From: Ptiloglossa arizonensis
Lineage: Eukaryota; Arthropoda; Insecta; Hymenoptera; Colletidae
Length of the DNA: 64,000 bases
Direction: 5' to 3'
Assembly (NCBI RefSeq): GCF_051014685.1
Contig: NW_027478884.1
Location: 342,021 to 406,020 of the forward strand
The position numbers were made by a program, and so were the translations under genes. Below, in pieces: positions 51,101 to 63,289 of the stretch. Under the pieces are notes generated by a model. The model was given only the letters and a program-made list of their open reading frames with translations, searched no databases and had not been told where the DNA came from. The stretch's first letter is position 1. Each line of letters starts with the position of its first letter.

Positions 51101-52710
51101 GAAATGGTTGAGAAGGCAAAAAATTTTTCGCATTTCTGCTGCTCCAAACGCTTAACCAGAATGGCCTAGGGAAAAAATACACATACCGTTGTAATTGGGC
51201 GAGTTTCTACTTTCAGATGCAATGGGAAGTTTTGGGTTAGGTCAATCCGTTCGCGAGATATGGAAGTTTGAAGCCAAGAAATGGTTGAGAAGGCAAAAAA
51301 TTTTTCGCAATTCTGCTGCTCCAAACGCTTCACAAGAATGGCCTAGGGAAAAAATACACATACCGTTGTAATCGGGCGAGGTTCTACTTTCAGATGCAAC
51401 AGGAATTTTTGGGTTAGCTCAATCAGTTCGCGAGATATGGGAGTTTGAAGCCAAGAAATGGTTGAGAAGGCAAAAAATTTTTCGCAATTCTGCTGCTCCA
51501 AACGCTTAACCAGAATGGCTTAGGGAGAAAATACACATACCGTTGTAATCGGGCTAGTTTCTACTTTCAGATGCAATAGGAATTTTTGGGTTAAGTCAAT
51601 CCGTTCGCGAGATATGCGAGTTTGAAGCTAAGAAATGGTTGAAAAGACAACAAATTTTTCGCAATTCTGCTGCTCCAAACGCTTAACCAGAATGGCCTAG
51701 GGAAAAAATACACACACCTTTGTAATCGGGCGAGTTTCTACTTTCAGATGCAATAGGAATTTTTGGGTTAGGTCAATCCGTTCGCGAGATATGGGAGTTT
51801 GAAGCCAAGAAATGGTTGAGAAGGCAAAAAATTTTTCGCAATTCTGCTGCTCCAAACGCTTAACCAGAATGGCCTCGGGAAAAAATACACATACCGCTGT
51901 AATCGGGCGAGTTTCTACTTTCAGATGCAATAGGAATTTTTGGGTATGGTCAATCCGTTCGCGAGATATGGGAGTTTGAAGCCAAGAAATGGTTGAGACG
52001 GCAAAAAATTTTTCGCAATTCTGCTGCTCCAAACGCTTAACCAGAATGGCCTAGGGAAAAAATACACATACCGTAGTAATCGGGCGAGTTTCTACTTTCA
52101 GATGCAATAGGAATTTTTGGGTTAGGTCAATCCGTTCGCGAGATATGGGAGTTTGAAGCTAAGAAATGGTTGAGAAGACAACAAATTTTTCGCATTTCTG
52201 CTGCTCCAAACGCATAACCAGAATGGCCTAGGGAAGAAATACACATACCGTTGTAATCGGGCGAGTTTCTACTTTCAGATGCAATAGGAATTTTTGGGTT
52301 AGGTCAATCCGTTCGCGAGATATGGGAGTTTGAAGCCAAGAAATGGTTGAGAAGGCAAAAAATTTTTCGCAATTCTGCTGCTCCAAACGCTTAACCAGAA
52401 TGGCCTAGGGAAAAAATACACATACCGTTGTAATCGGGCGAGTTTCTACTTTCAGACGCAACAGGAATTTTTGGGTTAGGTCAACCCGTTCGCGAGATAT
52501 GGGAGTTTGAATCCAAGAAATGGTTGAGAAGGCAAAAAATTTTTCGCAAATCTGCTGTTCCAAACGCTTAACCAGAATGGCCTAGGGAAAAAATACACAT
52601 ACCGTTGTAATGGGGCGAGTTTCTACTTTCAGGTGCAATGGGAATTTTTGGGTTAGGTCAATCCGTTCGCGAGATATGGAAGTTTGAAGCCAAGAAATGG
52701 TTGAGAAGGC
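45132..52710 (+). repeat. Region E mosaic, about 43 monomers
   Basis: This is satellite monomers throughout. Early subtypes (P, Q, S, T, U and W-like) mix with CGGGGGAG and GCACTTCTGC units. AGGTAAAAAATAC after CGCTTCACAAG occurs at 45,151 and 49,928, 4,777 bp apart (27 monomers minus two bases), linking two stretches of similar order. A one-base deletion AATTTTCGC lies near 47,762, and TTTTTTAAATTC recurs near 48,116. No interruption, gene or inverted unit is seen. Confidence 0.72.
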
Positions 52711-53254
52711 AAAAAATTTTTCGCAATTCTGCTGCACCAAACGCTTCACAAGAATGGCCTAGGGGAAAAATACACATACCGCTGTAATCGGGCGAGTTTC
52801 TACTTCCAGACGCTACAGGAATTTTTGGGTTAGGTCAATCCGTTCGCGAGATATGGGAGTTTGAAGCTAAGAAATGGTTGAGAAGACAACAAATTTTTCG
52901 CAGTTCTGCTGCTCCAAACGCATAACCAGAATTGCCTAGGGAAAAAATACACATACCGTTGTAATCGGGCGAGTTTCTACTTTCAGATGCAATAGGAATT
53001 TTTGGGTTAGGTCAATCCGTTCGCGAGATATGGGAGTTTGAAGCTAAGAAATGGTTGAGAAGACAACAAATTTTTCACAATTCTGCTGCTCCAAACGCTT
53101 GACCAGAATGGGCTAGGGCAAAAATACACATACCGTTGTAATCGGGCGAGTTTCTACTTCCAGACGCTACAGGAATTTTTGGGATAGGTCAATCCGTTCG
53201 CGAGATATGGGACTTTGAAACCAAGAAATGGTTGAGAACGCAAAAAATTTTTCG
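52711..53254 (+). repeat. Lead-in monomers of region F
   Basis: These three units precede the first 10-monomer HOR. They carry TAGGGGAAAAATAC with CTACAGG, then GTTGTAATC with CACAATTC and CTTGACC, then GGGATAGG with GGACTTTGAAACC and GAGAACGC. The same TAGGGGAAAAATAC context reappears near 62,675 at the downstream edge of region F. Confidence 0.7.
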
Positions 53255-55024
53255 CAATTCTGCTGCTCCAAACGCTTAACCAGAATGGCTTAGGGAAAAA
53301 ATACACATACCGGTGTATTCGGGCGAGTTTCTTCTTCCAGACGCTACAGGAATTATTGGGTTAGGTCAATCCGTTCGCGAGATATGGGAGTTTGAAGCTA
53401 AGAAATGGTTGAGAAGACAACAAATTTTTCGCAGTTCTGCTGCTCCAAACGCATAACCAGAATGGCCTAGGGAAAAAATACACATACCGTTGTAATCGGG
53501 GGAGTTTCTACTTTCAGATGCAATAGGAATTTTTGGGTTAGGTCAATCCGTTCGCGAGATATGGAAGTTTGAAGCCAAGAAATGGTTGAGGAGGCAAAAA
53601 ATTTTTCGCAATTCTGCTGCTCCAAACGCTTCACAAGAATGGCCTAGGGAAAAAATACACATACCGTTGTAATCGGGCGAGTTTCTACTTTCAGATGCAA
53701 TAGGAATTTTTGGGTTAGGTCAATCCGTTCGCGAGATATGGGAGTTTGAAGCCAAGAAATGGTTGAGAAGGCAAAAAATTTTCCGCCATTCTGCTGCTCC
53801 AAACGCTTATGCAGAATGGCTTAGGGAAAAAATACACATACCGTTGTAATCGGGCGAGTTTCTACTTTCAGATGCAATAGGAATTTTTGGGTTAGGTCAA
53901 TCCGTTCGCGAGATATGGAAGTTTGAAGCCAAGAAATGGTTGAGAAGGCAAAAAATTTTTCGCACTTCTGCTGCTCCAAACGCTTAACCAGAATGGCCTA
54001 GGGAAAAAATACACATACCGTTGTATTCGGGCGAGTTTCTACTTTCAGATGCAATAGGAATTTTTTGGGTTAGGTCAATCCGTTCGCGAGATATGGGAGT
54101 TTGAAGCCAAGAAATGGTTGAGAAGGCAAAAAATTTTTCGCACTTCTGCTGCTCCAAACGCTTAACCAGAATGGCCTAGGGAAAAAATACACATACCGTT
54201 GTAATCGGGCGAGTTTCTACTTTCAGACGCAACAGGAATTTTTGGGTTAGGTCAACCCGTTCGCGAGATATGGGAGTTTGAATCCAAGAAATGGTTGAGA
54301 AGGCAAAAAATTTTTCGCAAATCTGCTGTTCCAAACGCTTAACCAGAATGGCCTAGGGAAAAAATACACACACCGTTGTAACCGGGGAGTTTCTACTTTC
54401 AGATGCAATAGGAATTTTTGGGTTAGGTCAATCCGTTCGCGAGATATGGGAGTTTGAAGCTAAGAAATGGTTGAGAAGACAACAAATTTTTCGCAGTTCT
54501 GCTGCTCCAAACGCATAACCAGAATTGCCTAGGGAAAAAATACACATACCGTTGTAATCGGGCGAGTTTCTACTTTCAGATGCAATAGGAATTTTTGGGT
54601 TAGGTCAATCCGTTCGCGAAATATGGGAGTTTGAAGCTAAGAAATGGTTGAGAAGAGAACAAATTTTTCGCAGTTCTGCTGCTCCAAACGCATAACCAGA
54701 ATTGCCTAGGGAAAAAATACACATACCGTTGTAATCGGGCGAGTTTCTACTTTCAGATGCAATGGGAATTTTTGGGTTAGGTCAATCCGTTCGCGAGATA
54801 TGGGAGTTTGAAGCTAAGAAATGGTTGAGAAGACAACAAATTTTTCACAATTCTGCTGCTCCAAACGCTTGACCAGAATGGGCTAGGGCAAAAATACACA
54901 TACCGTTGTAATCGGGCGAGTTTCTACTTCCAGACGCTACAGGAATTTTTGGGATAGGTCAATCCGTTCGCGAGATATGGGACTTTGAAACCAAGAAATG
55001 GTTGAGAACGCAAAAAATTTTTCG
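53255..55024 (+). repeat. 10-monomer HOR (1,770 bp), copy 1
   Basis: The order is: j (CCGGTGTATTC with CTTCTTCCAG), k (CGGGGGAG with GAGGAGGC), l (TTTTCCGCC), m (GGAAG then GCACTTC), n (GAATTTTTTGGG, 178 bp), o (CAACCCG, GAATCC, CGCAAATCTG), p (CACACCG with CGGGGAG), q (GCGAAATATGG), r (GCAATGGG with TTTTTCACAATTC) and i (GGGATAGG with GAGAACGC). From CGGTGTATTC at 53,311 to CGATGTATTC at 55,081 is 1,770 bp. The extra T in n is balanced by a missing base in p. Confidence 0.85.
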
Positions 55025-56618
55025 CAATTCTGCTGCTCCAAACGCTTAACCAGAATGGCTTAGGGAAAAAATACACATACCGATGTATTCGGGCGAGTTT
55101 CTTCTTCCAGACGCTACAGGAATTATTGGGTTAGGTCAATCCGTTCGCGAGATATGGGAGTTTGAAGCTAAGAAATGGTTGAGAAGACAACAAATTTTTC
55201 GCAGTTCTGCTGCTCCAAACGCATAACCAGAATGGCCTAGGGAAAAAATACACATACCGTTGTAATCGGGGGAGTTTCTACTTTCAGATGCAATAGGAAT
55301 TTTTGGGTTAGGTCAATCCGTTCGCGAGATATGGGAGTTTGAAGCTAAGAAATGGTTGAGAAGACAACAAATTTTTCGCAGTTCTGCTGCTCCAAACGCA
55401 TAACCAGAATTGCCTAGGGAAAAAATACACATACCGTTGTAATCGGGCGAGTTTCTACTTTCAGATGCAATAGGAATTTTTGGGTTAGGTCAATCCGTTC
55501 GCGAGATATGGAAGTTTGAAGCCAAGAAATGGTTGAGAAGGCAAAAAATTTTTCGCACTTCTGCTGCTCCAAACGCTTAACCAGAATGGCCTAGGGAAAA
55601 AATGCACATACCGTTGTATTCGGGCGAGTTTCTACTTTCAGATGCAATAGGAATTTTTTGGGTTAGGTCAATCCGTTCGCGAGATATGGGAGTTTGAAGC
55701 CAAGAAATGGTTGAGAAGGCAAAAAATTTTTCGCACTTCTGCTGCTCCAAACGCTTAACCAGAATGGCCTAGGGAAAAAATACACATACCGTTGTAATCG
55801 GGCGAGTTTCTACTTTCAGACGCAACAGGAATTTTTGGGTTAGGTCAACCCGTTCGCGAGATATGGGAGTTTGAATCCAAGAAATGGTTGAGAAGGCAAA
55901 AAATTTTTCGCAAATCTGCTGTTCCAAACGCTTAACCAGAATGGCCTAGGGAAAAAATACACACACCGTTGTAATCGGGGGAGTTTCTACTTTCAGATGC
56001 AATAGGAATTTTTGGGTTAGGTCAATCCGTTCGCGAGATATGGGAGTTTGAAGCTAAGAAATGGTTGAGAAGACAACAAATTTTTCGCAGTTCTGCTGCT
56101 CCAAACGCATAACCAGAATTGCCTAGGGAAAAAATACACATACCGTTGTAATCGGGCGAGTTTCTACTTTCAGATGCAATAGGAATTTTTGGGTTAGGTC
56201 AATCCGTTCGCGAAATATGGGAGTTTGAAGCTAAGAAATGGTTGAGAAGACAACAAATTTTTCGCAGTTCTGCTGCTCCAAACGCATAACCAGAATTGCC
56301 TAGGGAAAAAATACACATACCGTTGTAATCGGGCGAGTTTCTACTTTCAGATGCAATGGGAATTTTTGGGTTAGGTCAATCCGTTCGCGAGATATGGGAG
56401 TTTGAAGCTAAGAAATGGTTGAGAAGACAACAAATTTTTCACAATTCTGCTGCTCCAAACGCTTGACCAGAATGGGCTAGGGCAAAAATACACATACCGT
56501 TGTAATCGGGCGAGTTTCTACTTCCAGACGCTACAGGAATTTTTGGGATAGGTCAATCCGTTCGCGAGATATGGGACTTTGAAACCAAGAAATGGTTGAG
56601 AACGCAAAAAATTTTTCG
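55025..56618 (+). repeat. 9-monomer HOR (1,594 bp), copy 1
   Basis: CGATGTATTC lies at 55,081, 56,675 and 58,269, exactly 1,594 bp apart (9 x 177 plus the extra T in n). The order is that of the 10-monomer unit except that k and l are replaced by one hybrid unit. Its front is k-like (CGGGGGAG) and its rear matches p (GAAGCTAAG, CAGTTCTG, CATAACCAGAATTGCC). That is the expected product of unequal crossover. Confidence 0.88.
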
Positions 56619-58212
56619 CAATTCTGCTGCTCCAAACGCTTAACCAGAATGGCTTAGGGAAAAAATACACATACCGATGTATTCGGGCTAGTTTCTTCTT
56701 CCAGACGCTACAGGAATTATTGGGTTAGGTCAATCCGTTCGCGAGATATGGGAGTTTGAAGCTAAGAAATGGTTGAGAAGACAACAAATTTTTCGCAGTT
56801 CTGCTGCTCCAAACGCATAACCAGAATGGCCTAGGGAAAAAATACACATACCGTTGTAATCGGGGGAGTTTCTACTTTCAGATGCAATAGGAATTTTTGG
56901 GTTAGGTCAATCCGTTCGCGAGATATGGGAGTTTGAAGCTAAGAAATGGTTGAGAAGACAACAAATTTTTCGCAGTTCTGCTGCTCCAAACGCATAACCA
57001 GAATTGCCTAGGGAAAAAATACACATACCGTTGTAATCGGGCGAGTTTCTACTTTCAGATGCAATAGGAATTTTTGGGTTAGGTCAATCCGTTCGCGAGA
57101 TATGGAAGTTTGAAGCCAAGAAATGGTTGAGAAGGCAAAAAATTTTTCGCACTTCTGCTGCTCCAAACGCTTAACCAGAATGGCCTAGGGAAAAAATGCA
57201 CATACCGTTGTATTCGGGCGAGTTTCTACTTTCAGATGCAATAGGAATTTTTTGGGTTAGGTCAATCCGTTCGCGAGATATGGGAGTTTGAAGCCAAGAA
57301 ATGGTTGAGAAGGCAAAAAATTTTTCGCACTTCTGCTGCTCCAAACGCTTAACCAGAATGGCCTAGGGAAAAAATACACATACCGTTGTAATCGGGCGAG
57401 TTTCTACTTTCAGACGCAACAGGAATTTTTGGGTTAGGTCAACCCGTTCGCGAGATATGGGAGTTTGAATCCAAGAAATGGTTGAGAAGGCAAAAAATTT
57501 TTCGCAAATCTGCTGTTCCAAACGCTTAAGCAGAATGGCCTAGGGAAAAAATACACACACCGTTGTAATCGGGGGAGTTTCTACTTTCAGATGCAATAGG
57601 AATTTTTGGGTTAGGTCAATCCGTTCGCGAGATATGGGAGTTTGAAGCTAAGAAATGGTTGAGAAGACAACAAATTTTTCGCAGTTCTGCTGCTCCAAAC
57701 GCATAACCAGAATTGCCTAGGGAAAAAATACACATACCGTTGTAATCGGGCGAGTTTCTACTTTCAGATGCAATAGGAATTTTTGGGTTAGGTCAATCCG
57801 TTCGCGAAATATGGGAGTTTGAAGCTAAGAAATGGTTGAGAAGACAACAAATTTTTCGCAGTTCTGCTGCTCCAAACGCATAACCAGAATTGCCTAGGGA
57901 AAAAATACACATACCGTTGTAATCGGGCGAGTTTCTACTTTCAGATGCAATGGGAATTTTTGGGTTAGGTCAATCCGTTCGCGAGATATGGGAGTTTGAA
58001 GCTAAGAAATGGTTGAGAAGACAACAAATTTTTCACAATTCTGCTGCTCCAAACGCTTGACCAGAATGGGCTAGGGCAAAAATACACATACCGTTGTAAT
58101 CGGGCGAGTTTCTACTTCCAGACGCTACAGGAATTTTTGGGATAGGTCAATCCGTTCGCGAGATATGGGACTTTGAAACCAAGAAATGGTTGAGAACGCA
58201 AAAAATTTTTCG
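56619..58212 (+). repeat. 9-monomer HOR (1,594 bp), copy 2
   Basis: This is a direct tandem copy of the preceding unit, differing by only a few bases by eye, for example CGGGCTAG for CGGGCGAG in j (near 56,687) and CTTAAGCAG near 57,527. It contains the same hybrid k/p monomer and the same 178-bp n monomer. Confidence 0.88.
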
Positions 58213-58743
58213 CAATTCTGCTGCTCCAAACGCTTAACCAGAATGGCTTAGGGAAAAAATACACATACCGATGTATTCGGGCTAGTTTCTTCTTCCAGAC
58301 GCTACAGGAATTATTGGGTTAGGTCAATCCGTTCGCGAGATATGGGAGTTTGAAGCTAAGAAATGGTTGAGAAGACAACAAATTTTTCGCAGTTCTGCTG
58401 CTCCAAACGCATAACCAGAATGGCCTAGGGAAAAAATACACATACCGTTGTAATCGGGGGAGTTTCTACTTTCAGATGCAATAGGAATTTTTGGGTTAGG
58501 TCAATCCGTTCGCGAGATATGGGAGTTTGAAACTAAGAAATGGTTGAGAAGACAACAAATTTTTCACAATTCTGCTGCTCCAAACGCTTGACCAGAATGG
58601 GCTAGGGCAAAAATACACATACCGTTGTAATCGGGTGAGTTTCTACTTCCAGACGCTACAGGAATTTTTGGGATAGGTCAATCCGTTCGCGAGATATGGG
58701 ACTTTGAAACCAAGAAATGGTTGAGAACGCAAAAAATTTTTCG
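58213..58743 (+). repeat. Three-monomer junction between 9-mer and 10-mer HORs
   Basis: The units j, a different k hybrid (CGGGGGAG front, GAAACTAAG, then CACAATTC and CTTGACC) and i form a 531-bp partial HOR. The k hybrid here has an r-like rear, so it arose from a different exchange than the k/p hybrid in the 9-mer. This marks the point where the array returns to the 10-monomer form. Confidence 0.8.
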
Positions 58744-60514
58744 CAATTCTGCTGCTCCAAACGCTTAACCAGAATGGCTTAGGGAAAAAATACACATACC
58801 GGTGTATTCGGGCGAGTTTCTTCTTCCAGACGCTACAGGCATTATTGGGTTAGGTCAATCCGTTCGCGAGATATGGGAGTTTGAAGCTAAGAAATGGTTG
58901 AGAAGACAACAAATTTTTCGCAGTTCTGCTGCTCCAAACGCATAACCAGAATGGCCTAGGGAAAAAATACACATACCGTTGTAATCGGGGGAGTTTCTAC
59001 TTTCAGATGCAATAGGAATTTTTGGGTTAGGTCAATCCGTTCGCGAGATATGGAAGTTTGAAGCCAAGAAATGGTTGAGGAGGCAAAAAATTTTTCGCAA
59101 TTCTGCTGCTCCAAACGCTTCACAAGAATGGCCTAGGGAAAAAATACACATACCGTTGTAATCGGGCGAGTTTCTACTTTCAGATGCAATAGGAATTTTT
59201 GGGTTAGGTCAATCCGTTCGCGAGATATGGGAGTTTGAAGCCAAGAAATGGTTGAGAAGGCAAAAAATTTTCCGCCATTCTGCTGCTCCAAACGCTTATC
59301 CAGAATCGCTTAGGGAAAAAATACACATACCGTTGTAATCGGGCGAGTTTCTACTTTCAGATGCAATAGGAATTTTTGGGTTAGGTCAATCCGTTCGCGA
59401 GATATGGAAGTTTGAAGCCAAGAAATGGTTGAGAAGGCAAAAAATTTTTCGCACTTCTGCTGCTCCAAACGCTTAACCAGAATGGCCTAGGGAAAAAATA
59501 CACATACCGTTGTATTCGGGCGAGTTTCTACTTTCAGATGCAATAGGAATTTTTTGGGTTAGGTCAATCCGTTCGCGAGATATGGGAGTTTGAAGCCAAG
59601 AAATGGTTGAGAAGGCAAAAAATTTTTCGCACTTCTGCTGCTCCAAACGCTTAACCAGAATGGCCTAGGGAAAAAATACACATACCGTTGTAATCGGGCG
59701 AGTTTCTACTTTCAGACGCAACAGGAATTTTTGGGTTAGGTCAACCCGTTCGCGAGATATGGGAGTTTGAATCCAAGAAATGGTTGAGAAGGCAAAAAAT
59801 TTTTCGCAAATCTGCTGTTCCAAACGCTTAACCAGAATGGCCTAGGGAAAAAATACACACACCGTTGTAATCGGGGGAGTTTCTACTTTCAGATGCAATA
59901 GGAATTTTTGGGTTAGGTCAATCCGTTCGCGAGATATGGGAGTTTGAAGCTAAGAAATGGTTGAGAAGACAACAAATTTTTCGCAGTTCTGCTGCTCCAA
60001 ACGCATAACCAGAATTGCCTAGGGAAAAAATACACATACCGTTGTAATCGGGCGAGTTTCTACTTTCAGATGCAATAGGAATTTTTGGGTTAGGTCAATC
60101 CGTTCGCGAAATATGGGAGTTTGAAGCTAAGAAATGGTTGAGAAGACAACAAATTTTTCGCAGTTCTGCTGCTCCAAACGCATAACCAGAATTGCCTAGG
60201 GAAAAAATACACATACCGTTGTAATCGGGCGAGTTTCTACTTTCAGATGCAATGGGAATTTTTGGGTTAGGTCAATCCGTTCGCGAGATATGGGAGTTTG
60301 AAGCTAAGAAATGGTTGAGAAGACAACAAATTTTTCACAATTCTGCTGCTCCAAACGCTTGACCAGAATGGGCTAGGGCAAAAATACACATACCGTTGTA
60401 ATCGGGCGAGTTTCTACTTCCAGACGCTACAGGAATTTTTGGGATAGGTCAATCCGTTCGCGAGATATGGGACTTTGAAACCAAGAAATGGTTGAGAACG
60501 CAAAAAATTTTTCG
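58744..60514 (+). repeat. 10-monomer HOR (1,771 bp), copy 2
   Basis: CGGTGTATTC at 58,800 to CGATGTATTC at 60,571 spans 1,771 bp, with the complete order j-k-l-m-n-o-p-q-r-i. The k (GAGGAGGC) and l (TTTTCCGCC) units are both present. It is 5.49 kb downstream of copy 1, with two 9-monomer copies and the junction between them. Confidence 0.86.
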
Positions 60515-63289
60515 CAATTCTGCTGCTCCAAACGCTTAACCAGAATGGCTTAGGGAAAAAATACACATACCGATGTATTCGGGCGAGTTTCTTCTTCCAG
60601 ACGCTACAGGAATTATTGGGTTAGGTCAATCCGTTCGCGAGATATGGGAGTTTGAAGCTAAGAAATGGTTGAGAAGACAACAAATTTTTCGCAGTTCTGC
60701 TGCTCCAAACGCATAACCAGAATGGCCTAGGGAAAAAATACACATACCGTTGTAATCGGGGGAGTTTCTACTTTCAGATGCAATAGGAATTTTTGGGTTA
60801 GGTCAATCCGTTCGCGAGATATGGAAGTTTGAAGCCAAGAAATGGTTGAGGAGGCAAAAAATTTTTCGCAATTCTGCTGCTCCAAACGCTTCACAAGAAT
60901 GGCCTAGGGAAAAAATACACATACCGTTGTAATCGGGCGAGTTTCTACTTTCAGATGCAATAGGAATTTTTGTGTTAGGTCAATCCGTTCGCGAGATATG
61001 GGAGTTTGAAGCCAAGAAATGGTTGAGAAGGCAAAAAATTTTCCGCCATTCTGCTGCTCCAAACGCTTATCCAAAATGGCTTAGGGAAAAAATACACATA
61101 CCGTTGTAATCGGGCGAGTTTCTACTTTCAGATGCAATAGGAATTTTTGGGTTAGGTCAATCCGTTCGCGAGATATGGAAGTTTGAAGCCAAGAAATGGT
61201 TGAGGAGGCACAAAATTTTTCGCACTTCTGCTGCTCCAAACGCTTAACCAGAATGGCCTAGGGAAAAAATACACATACCGTTGTATTCGGGCGAGTTTCT
61301 ACTTTCAGATGCAATAGGAATTTTTGGGTTAGGTCAATCCGTTCGCGAGATATGGGAGTTTGAAGCCAAGAAATGGTTGAGAAGGCAAAAAATTTTTCGC
61401 ACTTCTGCTGCTCCAAACGCTTAACCAGAATGGCCTAGGGAAAAAATACACATACCTTTGTAATCGGGCGAGTTTCTACTTTCAGGTGCAATAGGAATTT
61501 TTGGGTTAGGTCAATCCGTTCGCGAGATATGGGAGTTTGAATCCAGGAAATGGTTGAGAAGGCAAAAAATTTTTCGCAACTCTGCTGCTCCAAACGCTTA
61601 ACCAGAATGGCCTAGGGAGAAAATACACATACCGTTGTAATCGGGCTAGTTTCTACTTTCAGATGCAATAGGAATTTTTGGGTTAGGTCAATCCGTTCGC
61701 GAGATATGGGAGTTTGAAGCTAAGAAATGGTTGAGAAGACAACAAATTTTTCGCACTTCTGCTGCTCCAAACGCTTAACCAGAATGGCTTAGGGAAAAAA
61801 TACACATACCGTTGTATTCGGGCGAGTTTCTTCTTCCAGACGCTACAGGAATTATTGGGTTAGGTCAATCCGTTCGCGAGATATGGGAGTTTGAAGCTAA
61901 GAAATGGTTGAGAAGACAACAAATTTTTCGCAGTTCTGCTGCTCCAAACGCATAACCAGAATGGCCTAGGGAAAAAATACACATACCGTTGTAATCGGGG
62001 GAGTTTCTACTTTCAGATGCAATAGGAATTTTTGGGTTAGGTCAATCCGTTCGCGAGATATGGAAGTTTGAAGCCAAGAAATGGTTGAGGAGGCAAAAAA
62101 TTTTTCGCAATTCTGCTGCTCCAAACGCTTCACAAGAATGGCCTAGGGAAAAAATACACATACCGTTGTAATCGGGCGAGTTTCTACTTTCAGATGCAAT
62201 AGGAATTTTTGGGTTAGGTCAATCCGTTCGCGAGATATGGAGTTTGAAGCCAAGAAATCGTTGAGAAGGCAAAAAATTTTTCGCCATTCTGCTGCTCCAA
62301 ACGCTTATCCAGAATGGCTTAGGGAAAAAATACACATACCGTTGTAATCGGGCGAGTTTCTACTTTCAGATGCAATAGGAATTTTTGGGTTAGGTCTATC
62401 CGTTCGCGAGATATGGAAGTTTGAAGCCAAGAAATGGTTGAGAAGGCAAAAAATTTTTCGCACTTCTGCTGCTCCAAACGCTTAACCAGAATGGCCTAGG
62501 GAAAAAATACACATACCGTTGTAATGGGGCGAGTTTCTACTTTCAGGTGCAAGGGGAATTTTTGGGTTAGGTCAATCCGTTCGCGAGATATGGAAGTTTG
62601 AAACCAAGAAATGGTTGAGAAGGCAAAAAATTTTTCGCAATTCTGCTGCTCCAAACGCTTCACAAGAATGGCCTAGGGGAAAAATACACATACCGCTGTA
62701 ATCGGGCGAGTTTCTACTTCCAGACGCTACAGGAATTTTTGGGTTAGGTCAATCCGTTCGCGAGATATGGGAGTTTGAAGCTAAGAAATGGTTGAGAAGA
62801 CAACAAATTTTTCGCAGTTCTGCTGCTCCAAACGCATAACCAGAATTGCCTAGGGAAAAAATACACATACCGCTGTAATCGGGCGAGTTTCTACTTTCAG
62901 ATGCCATTGGAATTTTTGGGTTAGGTCAATCCGTGCGCGAGATATGGGAGTTTGAAGCCAAGAAATGGTTGAGAAGGCAAAAAATTTTTCGCTATTCTGC
63001 TGCTCCAAACGCTTAACCAGAATGGGCTAGGGAAAAAATACACATACCGCTGTAATCGGGCGAGTTTCTACTTTCAGACGCAACAGGAATTTTTGGGTTA
63101 GGTCAATCCGTTCGCGAGATATGGGAGTTTGAAGCCAAGAAATGGTTGAGAAGACAACAAATTTTTCGCACTTCTGCTGCTCCAAACGCTTAACCAGAAT
63201 GGCCTAGGGAAAAAATACACATACCGTTGTAATCGGGCGAGTTTCTACTTTCAGATGCAATAGGAATTTTTGGGTTAGGTCAATCCGTT
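60515..63289 (+). repeat. Partial HOR copies at the end of region F
   Basis: A further j-k-l-m-n run starts at 60,515 (here n lacks the extra T), then changes to GGTGCAATAGG and CGGGCTAG units. Another j-k-l-m run starts near 61,754, followed by GTAATGGGGCG, TAGGGGAAAAATAC and mixed units. One base is missing near 62,237 (GATATGGAGTTTG). All are satellite monomers with normal indel density up to about 63,290. Confidence 0.75.
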
